Shown piece by piece: positions 36,329 through 47,412 of a stretch of DNA of 64,000 nt. This DNA comes from JACPNO01 sp963825405. Its GTDB lineage: Bacteria > Acidobacteriota > Terriglobia > Bryobacterales > Bryobacteraceae. Numbering within the stretch: position 1 is the stretch's first letter; the number at the start of each line of letters is the position of its first letter. The notes under the pieces are model-generated. The model was not told the origin of the DNA and searched no databases. It saw only the letters and a list, made by a program, of their open reading frames with translations. The position numbers and the translations under genes were made by a program. The stretch spans positions 248,001-312,000 of the forward strand of contig CAWGTB010000005.1 in the NCBI GenBank assembly GCA_963825405.1, read 5' to 3'.

Positions 36329-37684
36329 ATGTCGAACGAACTCGCACGTCGTGATTTTCTGAAAACCGCCGCTGCGCTGAGCGCGCCCGCCGTCATCAAG
36401 GCACAAGGCGCCAACGATAAGGTGCAAATTGGCTGGATCGGCGCCGGAAGCCGCGGCTACCACTGCATGGATCAGATGTACAAAGGCGTCAAGGACAAGG
36501 TCAATGTGGTGTCGGTCTGCGATACGTTCACCGGCAATCTGGCGCGCGGCAAAGATCGCATCCAGACCATGGGCGGCAACACGCCCAAGACCTACAACGA
36601 CTATCGCGAGCTGCTCGAAGACAAGTCCATCGACACAGTGTTCATCATGACGCCGGAACATCTGCATTACCCGATGTTCATGGCGGCGATCAAGGCCGGC
36701 AAGAATATCTACGTGGAAAAACCGCTGGCCCACACCATCGAAGAAGGCTTTGAGATGGTGCGCGCCGCAGAGAAATCCGGCAAGGTGGTGCAGGTCGGCA
36801 CGCAGAATCGCAGTTCGTCGCTGTACAAAAAAGCCAAGGAGATGGTGGAGCAGGGCATGCTCGGCGAGGTGCATTACGTGCGTGCGTTCTGGTACCGCAA
36901 TTCGGCGCCGGACAATCCCGCGTGGCGTTACGTGATTCCTCCCGAAGCCAACGAGAGCAATACCGATTGGCAGAAATTTCTCGGCCCCGCCCCCAAGCGC
37001 GCGTTCGATCTGCATCGCTATTACCAGTGGCGGCTCTACTGGGATTACTCCGGCGGCATCTCGACCGATCTGCTGGTGCATCAGACCGACATCACCAACT
37101 TCGTTTGCGGCAAGACCGTGCCGCTCTCCTGCATGGCCTCCGGCGGCGTTTATCGCTGGACCGATAAGACCGACGATCGCGACGTCCCCGACACGCTCAG
37201 CGCCATTTACGAATACTCCAACGCATTTCACATCAACTATAGCTGCTACTTCGGCAACAACCAGTTCGGTTACGGTGAGCAGTTCTGCGGTACCGAAGGC
37301 ACGCTCGAAGTGATGAACCGCAAGGATCTGAATTTCTATCCGCAGACGCTGGACGGCAAAGCCTCACCGGCCGTGATGGCCCGCAAGGAACTGCATCTCA
37401 ACGGACCGAACGATTTCGACGAGCAGGACGGCGTGATCAATCACATTCGCAACTTCATTGAGTCGGTGCGCGGCAATGAAAAGCCGATCGCGCCGCCCAG
37501 CGCCGGCCAGCAGGCAGCCATTTCGGGTCACATGGCTACGTTGTCGTTCAAGAACGGCAAGAAAATCATGTGGGACGAGAAAGCGCAGAAGCACCATTTC
37601 GTGTGCCGAGTCCAGGCGATCAGTAGAATTACGCCGAGAGCTTGCGCGGCCGCGGCCCAGGTTGCCTCCGCGCCGCCATCGTAG
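36329..37684 (+). CDS. Tat-exported Gfo/Idh/MocA oxidoreductase with abnormal 3' end
   Basis: About 451 residues are open. The leader has a twin-arginine motif (ARRDFLKTAAALSAP), then the Rossmann motif QIGWIGAGSRG, catalytic EKP in IYVEKPLAHTIEEG, and STDLLVHQTDITNFVCG. Homology fades after KKIMWDEKAQKHHF (about 37605). The last 25 codons are antisense to a membrane-protein gene, so the native stop is probably lost. I read the native protein as ending near 37605. AGGAG before the ATG at 36329 supports the start over a TTG at 36314. Substrate unknown. Confidence 0.85.
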   Translation: MSNELARRDFLKTAAALSAPAVIKAQGANDKVQIGWIGAGSRGYHCMDQMYKGVKDKVNVVSVCDTFTGNLARGKDRIQTMGGNTPKTYNDYRELLEDKSIDTVFIMTPEHLHYPMFMAAIKAGKNIYVEKPLAHTIEEGFEMVRAAEKSGKVVQVGTQNRSSSLYKKAKEMVEQGMLGEVHYVRAFWYRNSAPDNPAWRYVIPPEANESNTDWQKFLGPAPKRAFDLHRYYQWRLYWDYSGGISTDLLVHQTDITNFVCGKTVPLSCMASGGVYRWTDKTDDRDVPDTLSAIYEYSNAFHINYSCYFGNNQFGYGEQFCGTEGTLEVMNRKDLNFYPQTLDGKASPAVMARKELHLNGPNDFDEQDGVINHIRNFIESVRGNEKPIAPPSAGQQAAISGHMATLSFKNGKKIMWDEKAQKHHFVCRVQAISRITPRACAAAAQVASAPPS

Positions 37685-39569
37685 ATCAGATCGATCGCGC
37701 ACGCGCCCGTGCACTCCGGCTCGATCACCATCAGGCCCAGCTTGTCCCCTGAAATGCGCCGGGGCGCACCGTTCACCAGCGCGCGCCATCCGCGATCGTA
37801 GGACTCTTGCACGGAAACCAGTTGCCCTTCGCGCAGTTCGGCATCGATGCGGATGTGGTGCGGACTCAACCACCGCATGCCGACAATGGGCAGCGCGGGA
37901 TCGTCCAGCGCGGCAATGTAGCGCGCCAGCGGCTCCGTGTCCAGCCCGTGAATCGGCGCGCGGCTGACGACATCATCAGGACGAATTACGTGCGCAAGCG
38001 ACGCACTTCGCTGCGGCACCTCGAAGATCACGGCATCACCCTGCCGCCAAAGCTCGCGCAGGTTGCCGTCGAATTTCTCCGGATGCCGATAAGGCTTGAA
38101 AACCTCGCGGCTCTTCGCACCCACCACCCCAATGGCACTCGCGCCATACGCCTTCAGCCACGCCAGCGAAACTTCCGCCGCCCGCGGCCCGGCGTTTTCA
38201 TCGGTGTAAATGGCATAGAGCGCGATGCGATGCATGATGCCAGGCACGCCCTGATCGCAGCAGCCGCCAATTTGCGGCACCTCGGTGAACATGTTCATCC
38301 AAAGCGAAATGCTTCCAGGCGCGAACACGCGCGCGCCGTGCATATTCGCTTCGAACCATTTCGCCGTCTGGTATTCGACGGTATTCTCGATCTGGATGGA
38401 TTGCGTTTGCTCCCGCGCATATCCGCGGAAAACGTCCGACCTGCCGCGTCGAGAACAGCACCAGCCCCACGACCAGAGCCGTGCGCAGATAGCCCGGGCT
38501 GCGATCCCAAACCAGCGCGGCAAGATACACGCCCAGCCCGATCACCGCCATTTCCATCTCGACTTCGAACCGGTTCGGCTGCGGCAGCAGCCGGAAATGC
38601 GCCCAACTATTGGCCAAAACAATCACGCCGGTGAGCACGGAGAAATTCAAAAAAAAGCGCAGCCAGGGATCCGCGCGCCACCAAAACTGCAGGCACAGTA
38701 GAGCCAAAACCAACGCGGCCAGCAGCGCAAAGCGCGACCATCCCAGAATCGTCGCGTCCGACTCCTGCGCATTGCGCTGCACGGATGCAATCACAGAAGG
38801 CGGAATCCACCGGCACGCTAGCAAATAAGCCACGGCCGCCAATCCAGCCAGCGTCGGCCAGTGCAGCTTGATCTCTGCCCCAACGCGCGATAGCACGTAC
38901 GCCGCAAGCGCCAGGCACAGCCCGATCGCGCCCGGCCAATTCGTCAGCACCAGCGCCGCGAGCCCAATCGCAGCCAGCGGAATGAATTGCCAGCGCCGCT
39001 CGCCGGCGGCCCGATGCACCCACAAAATCACCAGCGGCAGCAGCGTCACCGCCGTGGCGTGCGGTCCCTCGCCGTAGTGCACCAGAATCTGATAACGCCG
39101 CGGCCAGAAATAACTGCCCAAGATCGCCGCGCACCGCGGGCATAAAGAAACACGCCGGAGAGATCAGCGAGTAGAACAATCCAACCACGAATGCGTACCC
39201 GCGCCGGCCCGTCGTCTGAAGACAAAACCAGTAGAGCGTCACCGGCCCCAAGCAGTATGCCAACGCGCACATCAAGTGATACATGTGCTGCGGAGATTGC
39301 CGGAACACCGTTCCCATCGCAGCCACGGTCAAATGGAAACCCGGCTGATAGACATGATTGAACGGCATGCCGGTAAACCACAGCGGCCACCACGTCAGCT
39401 CGCCCCAATGCCGCATCGCATAACGGCTGATGCTCATGTAGGAGCTTTCAATCGACTCCATGTGCTGGGTGAATTCGACGAAGAACAACTCCCGGCAGAT
39501 AAACGCATTAAGCGCGAACAGCGCAGCCGCGCAGGCCAGCGTATTCCACCGCTCGCGAACTTTTTGCAT
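37528..39569 (-). CDS. Large polytopic membrane protein, frameshifted, abnormal 3' end
   Basis: About 680 residues across three frames. The N-terminal part has many hydrophobic helices and motifs such as YQPGFHLTVAAMGTVF and FFVEFTQHMESIESSYMS. The middle has YQILVHYGEGPHATAVTLLP. The soluble C-terminal part holds EYQTAKWFEANMHGARVFAP and DRGWRALVNGAPRRISGD. The layout resembles GT-C-like glycosyltransferases or 6-pyruvoyl-tetrahydropterin-synthase-related membrane proteins. Extra bases near 39123 and 38435 break the frame. Homology ends near 37610 without a stop; the last 28 codons are antisense to the convergent Gfo gene. Confidence 0.65.
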
Positions 39570-39604
39570 GTTTGCCGTAATGGACTTTGATACTATCAGG
39601 CTCT

Positions 39605-40787
39605 ATGTCCGCCAGCGCATCGAAAGCCCGTCTGATTCCCGCCGCAATTCTCGCGATTCTGGTCTACGGAATGATCGCGGCCATGCTGGGAACACTGCTG
39701 CCACAGCTCTCCGCGCGCCTGTCGCTTTCGCCGGAACAGAACAGCGTGCTGGCCCTGGTGCAGGCGCTTGGCTTGAGTGTTGCGTCCATCAGCGCCGGGC
39801 CGCTCATCGATAATCGCGGCAAGAAAACCGGCATGGTGCTGGGCCTGGCCATCATCACGCTCTCGCTGTTCGTGCTTCCCAACGTTCCGGGCGTCGCCCT
39901 GCTCACGGCCTGCTGGTTCGCTCTCGGTTTCGGCGGCGGCATCATCGTGACGGCCGCCAACGCGCTGGTCAGCGACATCAGCGCAGACCGCCGCGCGTCC
40001 GTCCTCAACCTGCTGAATCTTTTCTTCGGACTTGGCCTGATGTCGACGCCCTTCATCGCCGCCAACGTAGTTTCGGGCGACGCCATTAAGCTGTGCTATC
40101 TCACCGCCGTGCTCACTGCCGTGGCTCTGGTGCTCAACGCCACCGCGCCCATACCCAGGCCCCACCGGCGAGCGCGGCTTTCGCTTATCCGAAGTAAATG
40201 AAATCCTGGGCCGGCCAGCGCTCTACATGCTCGCGCTCCTGCTGTTTCTCTACGTCGCGTGCGAAGTGGGATTCTCCACCTGGCTCGCGCGCCATCTGAT
40301 CGCGCAAGGCATGCCGGAGAAAACGGCGCTCAATATCCTGTTCGGATTCGCCCTCGGAATCTTGATCGGCCGCGTCGTGGTCTCACCGATCCTGATCAAG
40401 GTTCCGTCCAAGACCGTCACCCTGGCCTCCGCCATGTTGATGAGCATCACGACTTACGTCGCGATCCAAACGTCAGATGTCACCGTGGCCGCCGTCGCCG
40501 TATTTTGTGCCGGCCTGGCAATGGCGCCAGTCTTTCCAACTACCCTCGCGATGGTCGGCGACAGTTTCCCCAAAGCCACCGCGACGGCCATGGGCATCGT
40601 GATCACCAGCGGCTGGATCGGCCTGGCGATTAGCGCGCCCATCATCGGCGCGATCGCCGGAACCGATCCCAGGCGCTTACAAACCGCTCTGCTGCTGTTC
40701 CCGGCGGCTTCGGTGCTGATGATTATCGTGAATGTGGTCATGCGCCCCATGCTGGCGAGGCGCGCGACCGGGTTGGATATGATTTAA
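39605..40787 (+). CDS. MFS transporter, frameshifted
   Basis: About 393 residues with twelve hydrophobic helices in two frames. The inter-domain loop motif of MFS, GPLIDNRGKKTGMVLGLAI, follows helix 2; the second frame has GRVVVSPILIKVPSK in the matching place of the C-terminal half and AMAPVFPTTLAMVGDSFPKA. One extra C near 40165 splits them at PRP-TGERGFRL. Sugar or drug transport is possible; the substrate cannot be read. The ATG at 39605 starts the protein. It is divergent from the membrane-protein gene and overlaps a convergent MerR gene by four bases. Confidence 0.82.
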
Positions 40788-41284
40788 AGCGCGCGCGCTT
40801 TGCGCGCAGCCGCAGCCGTTTCCGACCGCACCGGTTTCTTGGCCGGCGCCGCCACCCGCCGCAGTTGATCGGTGACGCAAACCAGAAACATCGGCTGGCG
40901 GGCGTTCTTGAGCAGATCGATGATCCGATCGGGGCTTTCTTCGAGATAAATCGATTTGCCGTCAGTCAGCAAATGCACATCGGATTCGCTCGATAACGCG
41001 TCCGCCAGGCGTTTGCCCGTATCTTTCTGCAAATATTTCAGCACCCGACGAATCTTCTGTAGCGAGAATCCCTTGCGGCGCAGTTCCGCCACTACCGAAA
41101 CTTCCACCACTTCCTGCTGCTGGTAGACGCGCCGGTGCCCGTCCTGCTTGGGCGAAACCACTTTTCGTTCGTCCCACCACTGCAATTGACGCAGGCTGAC
41201 GCCGGAAATCATCGCCACATCAGTGCTGGTATAAATCCCATCGGCGGGGAGAGACGCTGGCCGGATTTTTTTCGCCTTAAACAT
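40784..41284 (-). CDS. MerR family transcriptional regulator
   Basis: About 166 residues. The N-terminal winged helix is YTSTDVAMISGVSLRQLQWW, then RRVYQQQEVVEVSVVAELRR and FSLQKIRRVLKYLQK, typical of MerR DNA-binding domains. The C-terminal part binds an unknown effector (it carries VHLLTDGKSIYLEESPDRI) and ends in a basic AR/K tail. No Cys metal-binding loop is present. I chose the ATG at 41284; a GTG about 15 codons upstream is possible. It sits end-to-end with the MFS gene. Control of nearby genes is not shown. Confidence 0.78.
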   Translation of the reverse strand: MFKAKKIRPASLPADGIYTSTDVAMISGVSLRQLQWWDERKVVSPKQDGHRRVYQQQEVVEVSVVAELRRKGFSLQKIRRVLKYLQKDTGKRLADALSSESDVHLLTDGKSIYLEESPDRIIDLLKNARQPMFLVCVTDQLRRVAAPAKKPVRSETAAAARKARAL

Positions 41285-41440
41285 TTTGCCTAACTCTCGT
41301 TTCGACACTTTCACGCCACTCCCGGATCTTACCGGAGCCAGCGTGCAAGTCAACGGTTATTTTTCAAACTCATTACAGCGACGTAGAGGACTATATCATA
41401 AGCCAAATGTTGGTTGATGACCGCCTGAATTGGTACCGAA

Positions 41441-41701
41441 TCATTTTGAGACAGGATAATTGTCTTCTGTCCAGCGCAAATACTTTTGAAAGATGGTCTC
41501 TACCTTCGAATGATCTCGGCCCGTCGCTCGGCTCCATACAAACACGATCGATACCACGGCTATAAAAACAAGGTGCAACGCTAAGAGCGCTAAATCTGCT
41601 GCTTTGGAGTATGGTGTCCCCATTGATCCAACGCCGACTACAACTAGATAGATCAAAAAGATCGCCAGCGCCGTTACTTTTCTCTTTGCTGCCGGGCTCA
41701 T
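41441..41701 (-). CDS. Small two-helix membrane protein
   Basis: The 86-residue protein has two hydrophobic helices (KVTALAIFLIYLVVVGVG and LALLALHLVFIAVVSIVFV) separated by a short loop, and a basic/acidic tail HSKVETIFQKYLRWTEDNYP. It carries no known motif, and could be a small inner-membrane subunit. The coding frame has no obvious Shine-Dalgarno sequence. Divergent from the downstream TPR gene. Confidence 0.5.
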   Translation of the reverse strand: MSPAAKRKVTALAIFLIYLVVVGVGSMGTPYSKAADLALLALHLVFIAVVSIVFVWSRATGRDHSKVETIFQKYLRWTEDNYPVSK

Positions 41702-41820
41702 GGAACCACAGCTATGATATCGCGCTACCGGCGATGTGCGGGATTCCGCCAGGGCGATCTGCGCCAGACGAACGCCTAATCCGCCGTGCTACGATGGACC
41801 GTACCCCTCTAGAGGTTTTC

Positions 41821-42527
41821 GTGGCTACCAGAATCACGCGTAAAGAGTTGAAGGCCGACAAGTTCGCTGTTGAAGTCGAACACACCGTAGACTACGTCGC
41901 CCACCATCGGGCGCAGGTCGTGCGCTACGGCGTCATCGGCCTCGTGGTGGTCGCGCTGGCGATCGGCATCTATTTCTACCGCCAGCATGAGCACGGGAAT
42001 TCGCCAGGATTTGCTGGCCGAAGCCATCCAGTTGCAGGAAGCGCCCGTTGGCCCGCCCCCTCCCGGCGCCCCTGTCAGCTTTCCCACCGAAGACGCCAAG
42101 ACCGCCGCCGTCACCAAGGCCTTTAGCGACATCGCCACCAAGCATTCCGGTTCAAGCGAAGGGCTCATCGCGGAATACTATCTGGGCTCCGCCGCCGCGG
42201 ATCATAACAAACTGGCGGACGCCGAGAAGCATTTCAAGAACGTGATCAAATGACGGCGACAAGCAGTACAGTTCGCTGGCTCAGCTTTCGCTCGCCCAGC
42301 TTTACGTCGTCACCGGCCGCGCTCCCGAAGCCGAAAAATTGCTGCGCTCGCTGATGGAGCATCCCACCATCTTCGTTTCCAAAGAGGAAGCGACCATCGC
42401 CCTGGCGCGGGTCATCGGCAAAACCCGCCCCGATGAAGCCCGCAAAATGCTGGAGCCGCTTCGCACCACGCGCAGCACCGTCAGCCAAATGGCCGTGCAA
42501 GCCCTGGGCGACCTGAGCCAAAAGTAG
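41821..42527 (+). CDS. Membrane-anchored TPR protein (YfgM-like), frameshifted
   Basis: About 235 residues over three frames. The N-terminus TRITRKELKADKFAVEVEHT precedes one membrane helix (VIGLVVVALAIGIYFY). A soluble part follows: IRQDLLAEAIQLQEA, GLIAEYYLGSAAADHNKLAD, and LAQLYVVTGRAPEAEKLLRS. The tandem helices fit YfgM/TPR_21 domains, which act as periplasmic SecYEG-associated scaffolds. Single extra bases near 41997 and 42250 split the frames. I prefer the GTG at 41821 with AGAGG upstream over an ATG at 41794. Nine bases separate it from dgt. Confidence 0.72.
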
Positions 42528-42535
42528 CGCACGCC

Positions 42536-43667
42536 GTGCTTGCCGGGCTTCGATTCCAGGTCGAGCACAGCCTGGGACGCCGCTATCCGGAACCCGATCA
42601 TCCCTACCGCAACGCCTTCCAGCGCGATCGCGACCGCATCATTCATGCCCGCGCTTTCCGCCGGTTGGAAGCCAAGACGCAAGTCTTCACGCCCGGCCTT
42701 TCCGACCATTTCCGCAACCGCCTCACCCACACCATCGAGGTTTCCCAGATTGCCCGCACCGTGGCCTCGGTCCTGGGTCTCGACGAAGATCTCACCGAAG
42801 CCCTGGCGCTGGCGCACGACATCGGCCATCCGCCCTTCGCCCATTCCGGCGAGCAGGAACTCGACCGCCAGATGTCCCGCTTCGGCGCCCACTTCGATCA
42901 CAATATTCACGCCCTGCGCATCGTCGAAGAATTCGAGCAGCGCTACGCCCGCTTCCCCGGCCTGAACCTGACCTTCGAAGTGCGCGAAGGCATTGCCAAG
43001 CATTCGCGCGATTTCGAGCCCGGCGAAATTCCCGAGCTCGACGCCTACCTTCCCGGCCAGCGGCCGCCGCTCGAAGCCCAGCTCATCGATCTGGCCGACG
43101 AAATCGCCTACAACACCGCCGATCTCGACGACGCCTTCATGGCCCGTCTGCTCACCGCCGCCGACATCGCCCGCGAAGTGCCCCAGTACGCGGCCATCCT
43201 CGAAGCCATTGAGACTCAATTCCCCGGCGCCAGCGAGCGCGAGCAGTTTCAGGAAGCCCTGCGCCAGTTGATCGACACGCTGGTTTCCGGATTGATCGAA
43301 GGCACCGTCGTCCGCCGCCCGGGAATCCGGCGTCCGCACCGTGGAAGACGTCCGCGCCTTCCCGCGCCGCCTGGTCGCGTTCACTCCCGACACCCAAACC
43401 GCCACCCAGGAGCTGAAGCGCTTCCTCCACCGGCACGTGTATTCTTCCGAAGCCCTGGAGCAGGATCGCCGCCGCGCCACCGCCATGATGGCCGAGCTCT
43501 TTCAGTTCTTCCTGGATCATCCCGACGAGCTGCCCGAGCACTACCGCGAGCAAACCGCCGGCCTCCCCGCCCATCGCGTCGTCTGCGACTACATGGCCGG
43601 CATGACCGACGCCTTCTTCCATCGCACCTATCAGCAAACCGTGGGACGTACCGCCCCTCTATACTAG
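42536..43667 (+). CDS. dgt: dGTP triphosphohydrolase (Dgt family), frameshifted
   Basis: About 377 residues with HD-domain metal motifs: NRLTHTIEVSQIARTVASVL, ALALAHDIGHPPFAHSGEQE (HD), and LIDLADEIAYNTADLDDAFM (Asp). It converts dGTP to deoxyguanosine and triphosphate and affects nucleotide balance. One extra C near 43320 breaks the frame after LIEGTVV; the second frame continues VEDVRAFPRRLVAFTPDTQT and RHVYSSEALEQDRRRATAMM. It lies between the TPR and CxxC-protein genes with five to nine base gaps, in a compact operon. Confidence 0.88.
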
Positions 43668-43671
43668 AAAA

Positions 43672-44307
43672 ATGCCTTGCGCGATTTGCCAGATTCGCCG
43701 GCCGCGCCGTTTTTGCCCCGGTGTCCGCGGCGACATCTGCACGCTATGCTGCGGCACTGAGCGTGAAGTGACGGTCGATTGCCCGCTCGATTGCGAATAC
43801 CTGGCGGACGCCCGCAAGCACGATCGCATCACCCCCGCCGACCCCGCCACGTTTCCCAACCAGGATATTCGCGTCACTGAGCCATTCCTGCAGGAACACG
43901 AAGGCCTCCTTGTGTTTTTGGGGCGGCAGATACTGGAAGGCGCCCTCAACACGCCGGGCGCGGTGGATTACGACGTCCGCGAGGCGCTCGATGCCCTCAT
44001 CCGCACCTACCGCACTCTGCAAAGCGGCGTGTACTACGAGACCCGGCCCGACAATCCTCTAGCCGCCGGCATCTGCAAGCTGCTGCAAGTGAGCGTCACC
44101 GAGTATTGCAAGAAGGAGACCGAGCAGTTCGGCATGACCAAGACCCGGGACTCCGACATCCTGGCCGTCCTGGCCTTCCTGCAGCGCCTGGAGCTGGACC
44201 ATAACAACGGCCGCAAGCGGGGCCGCGCGTATCTGGACTTTCTGCGCTCCTTCTTCCCCGCGGCAGAGGCCCCCGCTGCCCAGCAATCGTCCTTAATCGT
44301 CCCGTGA
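43672..44307 (+). CDS. Uncharacterised protein with N-terminal zinc-binding motif
   Basis: The 211-residue protein begins PCAICQIRRPRRFCPG and CTLCCGTEREVTVDCPLDCE, a cysteine array (CxxC, CxxCC, CxxxC) likely to bind zinc. A helical domain follows: LLVFLGRQILEGALNTPGAV, REALDALIRTYRTLQSGVYY, and ILAVLAFLQRLELDHNNGRK. It has no known function; similar genes sit in acidobacterial operons. Its stop overlaps the CbiX start (GTGA) and it follows dgt by four bases. Confidence 0.7.
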   Translation: MPCAICQIRRPRRFCPGVRGDICTLCCGTEREVTVDCPLDCEYLADARKHDRITPADPATFPNQDIRVTEPFLQEHEGLLVFLGRQILEGALNTPGAVDYDVREALDALIRTYRTLQSGVYYETRPDNPLAAGICKLLQVSVTEYCKKETEQFGMTKTRDSDILAVLAFLQRLELDHNNGRKRGRAYLDFLRSFFPAAEAPAAQQSSLIVP

Positions 44308-44669
44308 CACCGAAGACCGCCTTCATCCTCTTCGCCCATGGCTCCAGCGTCGCTTCCGCCAACGATGCCGTCCGCGCGGTCGCAGCGACGCTCCCGGACG
44401 CTGAAGCCGCTTTTCTCGAGCAAGGCCGTCCCAACCTGGAAGAGGCCGTCGCCGCCCTGGCCTCGCGAGGCGTCAGCCGCATCGCCGTGATTCCCTACTT
44501 TCTTACGCTCGGCCTGCACATGCAGCGCGACCTGCCCCGAATCATCAGCCACCTCGCCGGCATCTATCCGAACGTGGAGATTCGCGTTACTGCGCCGCTC
44601 GACGGCCACCCCGCGCTCGCCGCCATCGTGCGCGACCGGGCCGCCCAAGCTTTTCAAGAGAAGGAATAA
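44304..44669 (+). CDS. CbiX/SirB-type chelatase family protein
   Basis: The 121-residue single-domain protein contains FILFAHGSSVASANDAVRAV with the conserved His of the metal-insertion site and RIAVIPYFLTLGLHMQRDLP with the second His. This matches short CbiX sirohydrochlorin cobalt/iron chelatases. No cobalamin or siroheme gene is next to it, so the metal and pathway are not decided. GTG start overlaps the preceding stop. The FAD reductase follows directly. Confidence 0.85.
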   Translation: MTPKTAFILFAHGSSVASANDAVRAVAATLPDAEAAFLEQGRPNLEEAVAALASRGVSRIAVIPYFLTLGLHMQRDLPRIISHLAGIYPNVEIRVTAPLDGHPALAAIVRDRAAQAFQEKE

Positions 44670-44670
44670 C

Positions 44671-45357
44671 GTGCAAGCCCGTCTGCTAGAGACCAGGGAG
44701 ATTGCGCCCGGCGTCCGCCACTTTGTCTTCGACATTCCCGAAGTCGAGCAGTTCTCGTTCGTGCCCGGTCAATTCGTTTCGTTCCAGGCGGAGATCAACG
44801 GCCAGCAGATCACCCGAGCGTATTCCATCGCCTCCGCGCCCTCCGGAAACCGCTTCGAGTTGTGTCTGAACCTGGTTAAGGAAGGCCACTTCTCGCCCCA
44901 CCTGTTCAGCATGCAAGCCGGCGACACGGTTTCCATGACTGGCCCCTTCGGTACGTTCGTCTTCCGCGACCCCGCCCAGGATTCCGTCCTGATTGCGACC
45001 GGCACCGGCATTGCCCCGTTCCGAGCCATGCTGCCTTCCCGGCTTTCAGCCGACCCGGCCCATCGATACACCCTGCTCTTCGGCGCCCGTTACCTGCACG
45101 GCTTGCTCTACAACGAAGAATTCGAGGCTCTGGCTAGCCGATTCAACAACTTCCGCTTCTGGCCTACCCTCACCCGGCCGGACCATTGGACCGGCCGCAC
45201 GGGCCGCGTCCAGGCTCATCTGACTGAATCCCTTGGCGCCAGCCGCGACCAAAACGTGTATCTATGCGGCCTGAAAGAGATGGTCGACAACATCCGCCTG
45301 ACTTTAAAATCCCTTGGATTCGACAGAAAACAAATAGTTTATGAGAAGTATGATTAA
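44671..45357 (+). CDS. FAD-dependent ferredoxin-NADP-type oxidoreductase
   Basis: The 228-residue protein has the FNR fold: FAD-binding RAYSIASAPSGN (RxYS), then ISQFV-like FVPGQFVSFQAEINGQQITR, the glycine-rich LIATGTGIAPFRAML, and YLCGLKEMVDNIRLTLKSLG at the NAD(P) end. It moves electrons between NAD(P)H and a partner such as ferredoxin. No iron-sulfur domain is fused. GTG start one base after the CbiX stop. It is the last gene before the heat-shock promoter. Confidence 0.85.
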   Translation: MQARLLETREIAPGVRHFVFDIPEVEQFSFVPGQFVSFQAEINGQQITRAYSIASAPSGNRFELCLNLVKEGHFSPHLFSMQAGDTVSMTGPFGTFVFRDPAQDSVLIATGTGIAPFRAMLPSRLSADPAHRYTLLFGARYLHGLLYNEEFEALASRFNNFRFWPTLTRPDHWTGRTGRVQAHLTESLGASRDQNVYLCGLKEMVDNIRLTLKSLGFDRKQIVYEKYD

Positions 45358-45370
45358 CCCTCGCACCATA

Positions 45371-45391
45371 CTTGACAATCCGACACTAAAC
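45371..45391. promoter_or_regulatory. Candidate HAIR-type HspR operator
   Basis: CTTGACA-N7-ACTAAAC keeps five of seven bases in each arm of the HAIR consensus (CTTGAGT-N7-ACTCAAG) with the exact spacer. It overlaps the -35 box and spacer of the dnaK promoter, the position expected for HspR repression. HspR itself is encoded at the end of this operon. Confidence 0.4.
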
Positions 45392-45400
45392 TTTCATAAT
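45372..45400 (+). promoter_or_regulatory. Sigma-70-type promoter of the dnaK operon
   Basis: A perfect TTGACA at 45372-45377 is followed after 17 bases by CATAAT at 45395-45400. Transcription should begin near 45407, leaving a leader of about 60 bases before dnaK. The hexamers are the best in this window. Confidence 0.7.
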
Positions 45401-45465
45401 GGTGAGGTACTACATCAAGGCCGGGCGCAGAGCGTCTGCCGCGGAATCGTAGAGGAGCAACCAAA

Positions 45466-47388
<1,923 letters not shown>

Positions 47389-47412
47389 AACGGCCCGGCG
47401 CCGGGAGCCAGC

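Noticed and set aside
35474..37231. A 585-codon minus-strand open frame opposite a hypothetical protein and a Gfo gene
   Set aside because: It spans two plus-strand genes and their gap. It is a codon-bias shadow with no recognisable domain.
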